DNA from: Verrucomicrobiota bacterium
Lineage (GTDB): Bacteria; Verrucomicrobiota; Verrucomicrobiia; Opitutales; UBA2995
Assembly: GCA_027622555.1 (NCBI GenBank)
Contig: JAQBYJ010000004.1
Coordinates: 1 to 64,000 of the forward strand
DNA: 64,000 nt
Reading direction: 5' to 3'
Shown here: positions 36,897 to 43,527 of the stretch, one piece after another
Numbering within the stretch: the first letter of the stretch is position 1
How the letters are laid out: the number at the start of each line of letters is the position of its first letter
Program-made: the position numbers and the translations under genes
The notes under the pieces: model-generated
Databases searched by the model: none
Told to the model about the DNA's origin: nothing
What the model saw: the letters and a program-made list of their open reading frames with translations, nothing else

Positions 36897-38222
36897 TTAC
36901 GGCCTTGTTGTTGGCCAGGAAATCGAACCGGATTCATCGAACTCATAGGGTCTCGGTTGGCCAATAATGGTCATGTCTTTTCTTTCAGAAATTTCAGGAA
37001 GGAATGCGGACGACAACCAGATGGTATCCAATGATTTTGTATTCAGGATATGGACGATTCGTTTTTCTTCTGATAGCGACCCAATACTCGATCGAATAGC
37101 CAGTGAAATGGCGTCTCGATCCGAGACAGCAATGATCGGAAGTCTCGCTCCCTGTGTGACACCTGCAGTGATGGCGTTGGTATAGGCACTCGACAAATCC
37201 ACTTTGTCTGCCGCACGCTTGCACATAAAATCGGCCATTCCCATGCCGAGGGAATTGCCGGCTGTTTTTTTGGAAAGATCCCTCACAATAATTCTTCCAA
37301 TCGATGGTGCATCAGCTCGCCTCAATCCACTGGCTGAACGTCCGGTTACATTAGGGTCCATGCCAGCGCCACTGACGTCCTTTCCCAGTTCGTCAACGAC
37401 CAGAATGTCTATTTCCGAAACTAAAAGGCGGCCCATGATCGATTTGGCAAACACAAGCATTTCCTTTTCCCGATCAAAAAACAAATCCGGCGATATGGCT
37501 TCAATTCGAGCGACTTGGCTGTAAGCATTTTCGACCAGGCCAACTCCAAACAGGATCGGCGCCTTGTCTAATATGACGGCTGCAGCCTCGGGCACTACCT
37601 TCGCAAAGGCTCCAAACCCCAGCCGATGTAAGCCGGCCGTTCCAACGTGTTTGCCAAGACCGATCACCATCATTTTGAGTAATCCGCTTTCATAGTCACC
37701 GGCAAAGCTCGTGTGCGCCTTTATGCGGTTGCAAACGACAATTCCATCGGACTCGAAAGCAAGGCGATCACAACAAACCGGGGTATTGCCTTGAATACGA
37801 CCCAGCTCAACCACGTCCATCGAAGCGCGAACCGGGGCTCCTATCGTTGCCTCAGTAATTCCGAGATTTTCCAAGACCGCAACCTGGCCTTCCGCCGTTG
37901 CCCCACCATGACTGCCCATAGCTGGCACCAGGAACGGGTTGGCTCCCCACGCCAACAATTGACTGACGATTGCCTGCAGGGTTTCAACCATACCATGAAT
38001 GCCTCGACTCCCTGCCGTAACGGCAATCTGTTTTCCCTTTAAATCGAGGGTCGAGAACGGAGCCAATGCATCCAAAACCGCCTGGCGAATATCGCTGACC
38101 TGTTCATCGGGAAACCGTTGCTTTACCTCCACCATGGAAGGGATCTCAATCTCCCCGGTATCAGCAATGGTTGGAACGTAATTCTGGATGGAAAGACTGG
38201 AATTAATTGGGTTCATGGGCAT
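36897..38222 (-). CDS. LarA-like nickel-pincer cofactor-dependent isomerase homologue
   Basis: A 441-residue protein of the lactate racemase (LarA, DUF2088) superfamily. It carries the N-terminal IAVTAGSRGI, GANPFLVPAMGSHGGATAEGQ and NRIKAHTSFAGDYESGLLKMMVIGLGKHVGTAGLH (about 168-202), where the Lys and His residues would hold the nickel-pincer cofactor. LarA homologues racemise or epimerise 2-hydroxy acids. No larB, larC or larE cofactor-synthesis genes are in the window. It follows the hydratase gene by 35 bases on the same strand, so the two likely act on related hydroxy or oxo acids. Alternate ATG two codons downstream. Confidence 0.82.
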   Translation of the reverse strand: MPMNPINSSLSIQNYVPTIADTGEIEIPSMVEVKQRFPDEQVSDIRQAVLDALAPFSTLDLKGKQIAVTAGSRGIHGMVETLQAIVSQLLAWGANPFLVPAMGSHGGATAEGQVAVLENLGITEATIGAPVRASMDVVELGRIQGNTPVCCDRLAFESDGIVVCNRIKAHTSFAGDYESGLLKMMVIGLGKHVGTAGLHRLGFGAFAKVVPEAAAVILDKAPILFGVGLVENAYSQVARIEAISPDLFFDREKEMLVFAKSIMGRLLVSEIDILVVDELGKDVSGAGMDPNVTGRSASGLRRADAPSIGRIIVRDLSKKTAGNSLGMGMADFMCKRAADKVDLSSAYTNAITAGVTQGARLPIIAVSDRDAISLAIRSSIGSLSEEKRIVHILNTKSLDTIWLSSAFLPEISERKDMTIIGQPRPYEFDESGSISWPTTRP

Positions 38223-38257
38223 TTGAATTATGGGGGGTTCTAAAAGAAATCACCGGG

Positions 38258-39040
38258 CTATACAAACTGAATAGATACCTTTCCCAGATCAGCAAAGTCC
38301 GCAGTAATAGTGTCGCCCACTTCGGCCCACACCGGCCGCACAAAAGATCCGGCCAACAGCATTTGACCTGGCTCGAGGGAATAACCGAGGGAGGATTGTT
38401 TGTTCGCCAACCAGGCAACTGAATTTGCCGGGTGATCCATAACACCGCAGGAAAGTCCGGTCTCTTCGATCTTGTTATTCCGATAAAGAATACCTGGCAC
38501 CAGCCGCAGGTCTATACTGTATGGATCCAGACGTTTGTCTCCCAGGACGATGCCAGCGCCAGCGCCATTGTCGGAAATCGTATCATATACCTTCCGCGGC
38601 TCGTCGACCCGCGCATCAATAATCTCAATACTTGGCACAACGCACTCCGTTGCATCCATCACTTCTTCCATGGTTATGCCCGGCCCCTTGAGTGCTTTCT
38701 TGAGGATAAATGCCAATTCCAATTCGACGCGGGGAACACAATAATTGGCGCGGGGTACCCGTCCTCCATTCTCGATCATGAAATGCTCGTAGAGAAAACC
38801 GAAGTCCGGTTCGTCGATATTGGATGACCGCTGCATGGCGGCCGAGGTCAGTCCGACTTTGTAACCAATAAGCTTGGCACCCGAAGCCTGCAACCGCCGT
38901 GCGACTTCTCCAGATATTGCATAAGCATCCTCAAACTCGATATGCGGATACATAGCCGACGGTCGTTTCGTTTGAACCTTGGTTTCGTTGGCTTTTAAGA
39001 GGGCTTCTACAACCTCAATGCGTTCATTTTCACTAAGCAT
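38258..39040 (-). CDS. 2-oxo-pent-4-enoate/2-oxohept-3-enedioate hydratase-like protein
   Basis: A 260-residue enzyme of the MhpD/HpaH group of the fumarylacetoacetase superfamily. The metal-binding ELELAF segment lies at about residues 105-110, preceded by GYKVGLTSAAMQ and followed by PSIEIIDAR and DNGAGAGIVLG, all typical of these hydratases. They add water to 2-oxo-enoic acids to give 4-hydroxy-2-oxo acids, the substrates of HpaI-type aldolases; one such aldolase is at 32.6 kb. It is the first gene of a unit with the LarA homologue. Confidence 0.88.
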   Translation of the reverse strand: MLSENERIEVVEALLKANETKVQTKRPSAMYPHIEFEDAYAISGEVARRLQASGAKLIGYKVGLTSAAMQRSSNIDEPDFGFLYEHFMIENGGRVPRANYCVPRVELELAFILKKALKGPGITMEEVMDATECVVPSIEIIDARVDEPRKVYDTISDNGAGAGIVLGDKRLDPYSIDLRLVPGILYRNNKIEETGLSCGVMDHPANSVAWLANKQSSLGYSLEPGQMLLAGSFVRPVWAEVGDTITADFADLGKVSIQFV

Positions 39041-39087
39041 TGTTTAGTTCTTTCAGCGTGGTGTGATAATGTGAATGAAAAAATCCT

Positions 39088-39942
39088 TCATTCTTTAGCA
39101 GATGGGGATTCAACCCAGTCAGTTTCTAAAAAGTCCTTCAGCTTTGGACTGAAGTTGCCATTCAGATCGCCTGTGGCTAAAACAAAGGCCATCCCACCAT
39201 CGGAAGCATCGAGCCCATTTTCTTTGTGTTTCGCTGTTGCACGGAAACGGGAATGCACCCATCGGTATTCTTCGCACGGCGAGTCTTTCAACCATTCTAC
39301 AAGATCCCACCGAAGGAAAGTCTTGCCGCCGAATTTATCCAGACCTTGTTTCTCCGTGAAGAAGTACTTCGCACCCAGGGCGATACAGTCATCTTTACCG
39401 CGTGAAGGCGACCCATCTTCCAGTTTCCATTTATCGGCCTGCTCATTGATTTCCGAATGGGAAACAAGAATGCAGTACTGCCGCTTCTCGGGGTCGGCTC
39501 GCAAGAGGGCCTGGTAAGCAAGTTCGAAGGGACCCGCCTGGACGTACCAGAATTTACTGCCTTCATGACTTTTGTTAATTTCTTCTTTCGCATGTTCAAC
39601 GGCGGCCTCCAGCTCACGCTGTGCATCGAAAAAGACCTCCTCATTGAAACCAAACCTCCTCGCACCTCCGATAGTACTTTCATAATTCTCGGCCTCTTTC
39701 CACTCATAGGTCTTATCGAGCCGGTTGTTGTAGTCGAAGTGAACCAACTTGTCCTGCCATCCCATCTTGGCAAAGATGGAAAGCGCCAACGCGGTGGCTG
39801 CCCAGTCATCCGGATCAACCCGGTTCCCGTCAGAGCTCCAGCCAATGCGGTCATTTTTTCCAGGGAGCGGAGCGGCACCCAGATTCTGTAGTGTTAAGCT
39901 CAACAACAGCGCAAACAGAGAAATCCTGATCAATGGGTTCAT
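39088..39942 (-). CDS. Secreted protein of unknown function
   Basis: A 284-residue protein with a Sec signal peptide (residues 1 to about 23). The ATG at 39942 is chosen because an AAAGGAAAT site lies before it; the start falls two bases after the stop of the sulfatase remnant, so the two were one operon. The mature protein opens with NDRIGWSSDGNRVDPDDWAA, an Asp-rich motif that could bind a metal, followed by HFDYNNRLD and a segment YCILVSHSEINEQAD. This resembles PVC proteins annotated only as hypothetical, found near sulfatases. I do not recognise a defined family. It may act on the same substrate as the lost sulfatase. Confidence 0.6.
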   Translation of the reverse strand: MNPLIRISLFALLLSLTLQNLGAAPLPGKNDRIGWSSDGNRVDPDDWAATALALSIFAKMGWQDKLVHFDYNNRLDKTYEWKEAENYESTIGGARRFGFNEEVFFDAQRELEAAVEHAKEEINKSHEGSKFWYVQAGPFELAYQALLRADPEKRQYCILVSHSEINEQADKWKLEDGSPSRGKDDCIALGAKYFFTEKQGLDKFGGKTFLRWDLVEWLKDSPCEEYRWVHSRFRATAKHKENGLDASDGGMAFVLATGDLNGNFSPKLKDFLETDWVESPSAKE

Positions 39943-39944
39943 TT

Positions 39945-40398
39945 CTAATTTCCTTTTTTCTTGGATGGCACCGGCAGGTACATTTCTGATAATTTCGGGA
40001 CCGAGGTTCGAAGCGCATCTATGGCAGAAGCATATTTCTGGTTGTTTATTTGATTCGTCCATTCATGGGGATCTTGCGCGCTGTTATAAAATTCCTCCTG
40101 GTCGTCGCGGTAGCGAATATAGCGAAACACCTCAGTTCGAATGCTTATATACCGATCACCAAAAGCAGTGATAGCCGTACTCTTCCATGCGGCAATCGGA
40201 TTTTCAAGCAGAGGTACCAAGGAACGTCCGTCCAAATAGCGAGGAGGCTCAATACCACACAGTTCGGTTAGGGTCGGATAAATATCTTGCAGGGATACAA
40301 ATCGTTCGGACTGCCCACCCGCTTGGGTAATTCCCGGAACCCGAAACATCATAAGGCAATGAGTAGCCTCTTCCCATAGCGTCATTTTCTGCCAATTG
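39945..40398 (-). pseudogene. Sulfatase, C-terminal fragment
   Basis: A frame of about 150 codons corresponding to the last third of a sulfatase of the iduronate-2-sulfatase/choline-sulfatase type. It starts inside [13 protein letters not shown], matching HWAKRTLWEEST in the intact sulfatase at 60.1 kb, and goes on with [25 protein letters not shown] and the usual [13 protein letters not shown] ending. The active-site domain is absent and the sequence before residue Asn is unrelated. The missing N-terminal third of the same family is at 43.0-43.4 kb, beyond the toxin-antitoxin segment. Confidence 0.85.
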
Positions 40399-40427
40399 CT
40401 GAGGCAACTGGATGCGTCCGGAGCTGG

Positions 40428-40577
40428 TTAGATCAGACCACTGTTATTATCCTTGAACCGGGTAAAAAATTTCCACTCATCTTCTTCAATTTCCTCGAAG
40501 ACCTTGGCAGCGGGGGCAACCTGACTACCGACACGCACATAGCTGCGATCGCAGTAGAAAAACAAGGGGAAGTTCAT
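40428..40577 (-). CDS. Small hypothetical protein (49 aa)
   Basis: A short ATG-to-stop frame with protein-like composition: FFYCDRSYVRVG, then AAKVFEEIEEDEWKFFTRF and a DNNSGLI end. It has the acidic-aromatic balance of a real small protein, but no binding site precedes it and no family is recognised. It lies in the segment that interrupts the sulfatase, after the second copy of the 130-bp repeat, in the place where a third cassette gene would be expected. Confidence 0.4.
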   Translation of the reverse strand: MNFPLFFYCDRSYVRVGSQVAPAAKVFEEIEEDEWKFFTRFKDNNSGLI

Positions 40578-40958
40578 AGTTGCGACTCAGACTTCGCCCG
40601 ATTCGAAGGACTTAAATGGAGCAATCCGATTGCCTGAAAAATGAAAGCATTTCGATTTTCTCAAACGCCAGCACTCTATTAGAAACCCAAACGACTCGGC
40701 ACCGCAATCAGTAGTTCTACCATTGCAGGGATAAAAAACCGCAGTGACATGACCACAAGAGCCCAATCGCCGGGACACGCGACCACCTCAGCCATGGTTA
40801 TGATGACCCGGACTACCAGGTATTGTGCGATGCAGTGCAGACTGATATCCCAACGCTTCTCGAAACGATCGAGGATATTCTAGGTAATCTTTCTTCAGAT
40901 TGACCGTACAAGTATGAGGACATCCTATCACCCTCTTAAATGTTAAGATGTTTATTAT
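40578..40958. other. Gene-free stretch in the interrupting segment
   Basis: Several short frames occur on the minus strand, but none has a recognisable domain or start site. The stretch links repeat copy A to the small 49-residue frame. Confidence 0.4.
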
Positions 40959-41092
40959 GGTCACGTCGCCTTCAAGGAAAAATCCGGAAACCATGTATTG
41001 ACCTATACTTTCACCAACTTTTCGAAATACTGAACAACCCGCCATCGCATTAAAACGCTATGGCGAGACACGGCTAGGACAGGCACTTTTCC
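40959..41092 (-). repeat. Diverged 130-bp repeat, copy A (after higBA)
   Basis: This copy begins 30 bases past the higA stop (minus-strand order) and aligns along its length with copy B at 42050-42179. Shared blocks, read on the minus strand, are GAAAAG-x-TGCC, CCTAGC, TCG-x-CATAG-x-GTTT, AATGCGA-x-GGCGGGTT, CGAAAAG, and at the end CTTGAA-x-GCGAC-x-TGACC. By eye about two thirds of bases agree. A perfect stem CGCCAT/ATGGCG is inside this copy. Confidence 0.75.
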
Positions 41093-41122
41093 GACATTTT
41101 CCTTTTAGAAAATCCCAATCAG

Positions 41123-41428
41123 TTATCCAACAAGAGGAACCACTTCTTCGGCAATGCGATGGCCGCTCTCTCGTTTGGCCTTGCGGATGTCATACTCTGC
41201 CTGGAGCCGGAGGAAATAGCCTTCCGAAAGCCCAAAATACCGTTCCAGTCGTAAGGCGGTGTCTGCCGTGATGCTCCGACCCTCCCTTAGGATGGCGTGG
41301 ATGCGCGTGGCCGGAACATGAATGTCCTTGGCGAGCCTGTAAGCGGTTATCTGCATCGGCTTCAAAAATTCTTCCTCCAGAAGTTCGCCGGGAGTGCAGA
41401 GGGGAATCTGTTTCGTTAAAGTCTTCAT
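41123..41428 (-). CDS. higA: HigA-type antitoxin
   Basis: A 101-residue XRE-family DNA-binding antitoxin. The family start is typical: PGELLEEEFLKPMQIT, then AYRLAKDIHVPATRIHAILREGRSITADTALRLERYFG, a complete helix-turn-helix (about 25-65). The ATG at 41428 comes two bases after the higB stop; a start at 41497 would overlap higB. It neutralises the HigB toxin and probably represses its own operon. Toxin-first order is the normal arrangement for higBA. Confidence 0.93.
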   Translation of the reverse strand: MKTLTKQIPLCTPGELLEEEFLKPMQITAYRLAKDIHVPATRIHAILREGRSITADTALRLERYFGLSEGYFLRLQAEYDIRKAKRESGHRIAEEVVPLVG

Positions 41429-41430
41429 GG

Positions 41431-41712
41431 CTAATGGTAATCGACAATTTCGACTTGGTGGGCTCCGTCTTGTTTCCACAGGAAGCAGACTCGCCATTGT
41501 TGGTTGATTCGTATGCTGAGTTGGTTTTTTCGATTCCCGCGCAGTTCTTCAAGACGATTCGCGGGCGGAATTCGCAGGTCGCCCAGCTTATCCGCGATAT
41601 TGAGTTGCAAGAGTTTCCGGTGGGCGACCTTCTGGATATTCGTGGGTAGCTTGCGAGAAAAATGGCCCTCGAACACCTTGCCGGTCTCCTCACAACGAAA
41701 GCTCTGTATCAC
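41431..41712 (-). CDS. higB: HigB-type (RelE superfamily) toxin
   Basis: A 93-residue toxin of the HigB/killer-protein group, which cuts mRNA on the ribosome. Features are VIQSFRCEETGKVFEGHFS at the N-terminus, a middle RKLLQLNIADKLGDLRIPPANRLEELRG, and the conserved end SIRINQQWRVCFLWKQDG followed by VEIVDYH. The GTG at 41712 matches the usual family start (M-I-x-S-F); an upstream TTG at 41721 is less likely. A good -35 box TTGACA lies on the minus strand at 41743-41748, so the promoter is very near the start and the message may have almost no leader. Confidence 0.92.
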   Translation of the reverse strand: MIQSFRCEETGKVFEGHFSRKLPTNIQKVAHRKLLQLNIADKLGDLRIPPANRLEELRGNRKNQLSIRINQQWRVCFLWKQDGAHQVEIVDYH

Positions 41713-41721
41713 ACCTAACAA

Positions 41722-42049
41722 TAATTCCGTCTGCCGTAATCATGTCAAGCGTAACTATACTCCTTTTTTCTACTCCTTTGCGGTAAAGGCAGTTTGTCAA
41801 AAGTTGCTGACGTCCTTTGCTGACCTTTTGCAAAACTTCCGACCTCATAGGAGCCAATAAAAGATTCCTGATTTCCAAAGCTTCAACATCCAGTCTTTCA
41901 AAATAAGGAGGCATGTGCGCGCTCAAAGGTTTCCTGGAGTTATTAAGCGAAAAATGGTAACCATACTGACGCGCGAACACCAACGTCGGGAAGGAATGGG
42001 CAAAAAAGACAGGCAAGGTTGATATTGTTATTATGCGCTGCTTTCTTGT
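41722..42049 (-). other. Spacer before higBA
   Basis: About 330 bases between repeat copy B and higB. A 121-codon frame (41690-42055) covers most of it, begins inside the repeat and overlaps the start of higB, but has no recognisable domain, so I do not call it a gene. The higB promoter candidate lies at its end. Confidence 0.4.
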
Positions 42050-42179
42050 GGTCATGTCGCTTTCAAGGGCAAAATTCGCGAATCATGTGTGGAAACTTAT
42101 AGCTTCTTCATCTTTTCGAGGTTAACCCGCCGTCGCATTGAAACACTATGTCGAGGCAAGCTAGGCCCGGCACCTTTTC
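42050..42179 (-). repeat. Diverged 130-bp repeat, copy B (after vapC)
   Basis: This copy begins 14 bases past the vapC stop in minus-strand order and has the same orientation as copy A, so the two are direct repeats, each placed immediately after a toxin-antitoxin operon. Blocks shared with copy A are listed there. No inverted 7-bp core sites of the integron attC type could be identified with confidence. Confidence 0.75.
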
Positions 42180-42193
42180 AGTTCCCATGTAAA

Positions 42194-42595
42194 CTACTTT
42201 CTTGCATCGAGTGTTTTAACAGACCGATATTTTAGAATCCGTTCGTCTGCAGTGACCAAGGTCAACCCGTGTTCCCGGGCGGTAGCGACTAGAATGCGGT
42301 CGGCGGGATCTTTGTGAAACGCTCCCGGCAGTTGATAGGCTCCCATAGCAGCCGCGTGCGACATTTCAAGCGAGCCGCATTGCAGGGCCTCAAGAGAATC
42401 TTTGATCCAAGACTCCAATTTTCCGTCAAGCTCAAGCGATCCCGCGTCAACGAGTCTGGCAATCTCCAGGGAAGAAAGCGTGGCTACAAACAGGCCCGTG
42501 TCTGTGTTTTCCAGGACCCGCCGTGCTTTGGGTCCTATTCGATCCGGCTCCACCTGGGACCACACCCAGACATGTGTGTCCAACAATAGATTCAT
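42194..42595 (-). CDS. vapC: VapC-type PIN-domain toxin
   Basis: A 133-residue PIN-domain ribonuclease. Catalytic acids are visible: Asp6 in LLLDTHVWVW, Glu43 in SSLEIARLV, and Asp residues in HKDPADRILVATAREHGLTLVTADERIL (about 94-121). The ATG at 42595 overlaps the antitoxin stop (ATGA); the in-frame ATG at 42610 would extend further into the antitoxin gene. It is inhibited by the protein of the preceding gene. Its stop lies 14 bases before repeat copy B. Confidence 0.93.
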   Translation of the reverse strand: MNLLLDTHVWVWSQVEPDRIGPKARRVLENTDTGLFVATLSSLEIARLVDAGSLELDGKLESWIKDSLEALQCGSLEMSHAAAMGAYQLPGAFHKDPADRILVATAREHGLTLVTADERILKYRSVKTLDARK

Positions 42596-42825
42596 ATCGA
42601 AGATTCCCACTCCGAATCGAAATCACTGTGGACGATGTCGCCCTTGATCCGCATGCGCGACTTGAGAGCCCCGAACTTGCGCGGAGGCGGATTGTCATAA
42701 ACCGGCTCGATCCGGGCCAACGGATGCCCGCGACGTGTAACTAGGACCGGTTCGCGGGTCCGCTGAGCTTCCTTTAAAATCGCAATACACCGGGCCTTAA
42801 ACTCTGAAATCAAAATCGTCTTCAT
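42592..42825 (-). CDS. vapB: Phd/YefM-type (VapB) antitoxin
   Basis: A 77-residue antitoxin with the Phd/YefM fold: ISEFKARCIAILKEAQRTREPVLVTRRGHPLARIEPV is the standard N-terminal DNA-binding and dimerisation region (about 6-42), and the rest (FGALKSRMRIKGDI) is the toxin-binding tail. It overlaps vapC by four bases. A 12-bp palindrome, ACTTG-GT-CAAGT, at 42851-42862, just upstream, could be its own operator. Confidence 0.92.
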   Translation of the reverse strand: MKTILISEFKARCIAILKEAQRTREPVLVTRRGHPLARIEPVYDNPPPRKFGALKSRMRIKGDIVHSDFDSEWESSI

Positions 42826-42850
42826 ACAAAATTGTCAACTAGGTCCAGTG

Positions 42851-42862
42851 ACTTGGTCAAGT
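42851..42862. promoter_or_regulatory. Candidate vapBC operator
   Basis: A perfect ACTTG-GT-CAAGT inverted repeat 26 bases before the vapB start. Phd-type antitoxins bind such short palindromes to control their own operon. The assignment is by position and symmetry only. Confidence 0.35.
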
Positions 42863-43027
42863 CCTAAAACGCAGCCAAAAGAGTAGCCATTTGGCGAAGC
42901 CGAATATCGGTACTCCCTTGGCGTGAGACTTCATGATTCTTCATTTTCCGTTGGTTCTTATCGGCCCGACCAACCCTGACACGCTAGGTAAATATGAAAT
43001 ATGAACATTGACCCTATTATTGTTCCC

Positions 43028-43387
43028 CTAGTAGCCATTTTGCTGAAAAAACTCCGGCAGTAGAACCGAGTCGTTCAGTATCGGGTTATGTATAAACGAA
43101 CTACTATTGATATAATTACCTGAAGTCGACGGTCTGATCCCGCTCATAATGGCCGACCTTGAAGGACCGCAAGCCGGGGCCGCGCAATGCGCATTGGTAA
43201 AAAGCATGCCTTGAGAAGCCAGCTTCTCCATGTGAGGCGTTTTGGCCTGGGGGTTGCCTTTCAGCATCCCCGTCCAGTCATTCAAATCATCGATCGCGAT
43301 GAAGAGGATGTTGGGTTTTCCGTCATTGGCACTGCTTAAGGCACAGCCCAGTAAAACGGACAGAAGTAGTGAGATGGTTGGTTTCAT
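43028..43387 (-). pseudogene. Sulfatase, N-terminal fragment
   Basis: A 119-codon frame with a signal peptide (residues 1 to about 21) and the first quarter of a sulfatase: PNILFIAIDDLNDW with the metal-binding Asp pair, then the active-site block AACAAPACGPSRSAIMSG-type region with C-G-P-S-R, the C-x-P-x-R motif modified to formylglycine in this family. It stops at EFFQQNGY, where the next residues should carry the GK-x-x-H block. The matching C-terminal third is at 39945-40398. It is closely related to the intact sulfatase at 60.1 kb (IAIDDLNDWTG, QAKTPHMEKLA). Confidence 0.87.
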
Positions 43388-43425
43388 ATATTTTATCATC
43401 ATCTGGTATTACTATTAATTCTAAT

Positions 43426-43504
43426 CGGTCAGCTCGGCGATCTGACCCTACCCTTCAACTTTTTATATTCCAACGATGGTAGGGCGCTATCGCCGAGAGC
43501 GCCG
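43426..43504. repeat. REP-like doublet
   Basis: Left arm 43426-43452 (CGGTC...CCCTACC) and right arm 43478-43504 (GGTAGGGC...GCCG) are inverted copies agreeing in about 20 of 27 positions, separated by 25 bases. It fills the space between the dimethylformamidase-like gene and the sulfatase fragment. Same family as 28271-28342. Confidence 0.68.
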
Positions 43505-43527
43505 CTATGGTTTGCCAGAGATTAGGC

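Noticed and set aside
41690-42055. 121-codon frame before higB
   Set aside because: It starts in the repeat, overlaps the higB start and has no known domain. It may be spurious, so it is described only as spacer.
40959-42179. Repeats as classical integron attC sites
   Set aside because: Looked for paired RYYYAAC and GTTRRRY core sites at the repeat ends on both strands and found none that fit; no integrase gene is present in the window. Only the cassette-like layout is kept as a hypothesis.
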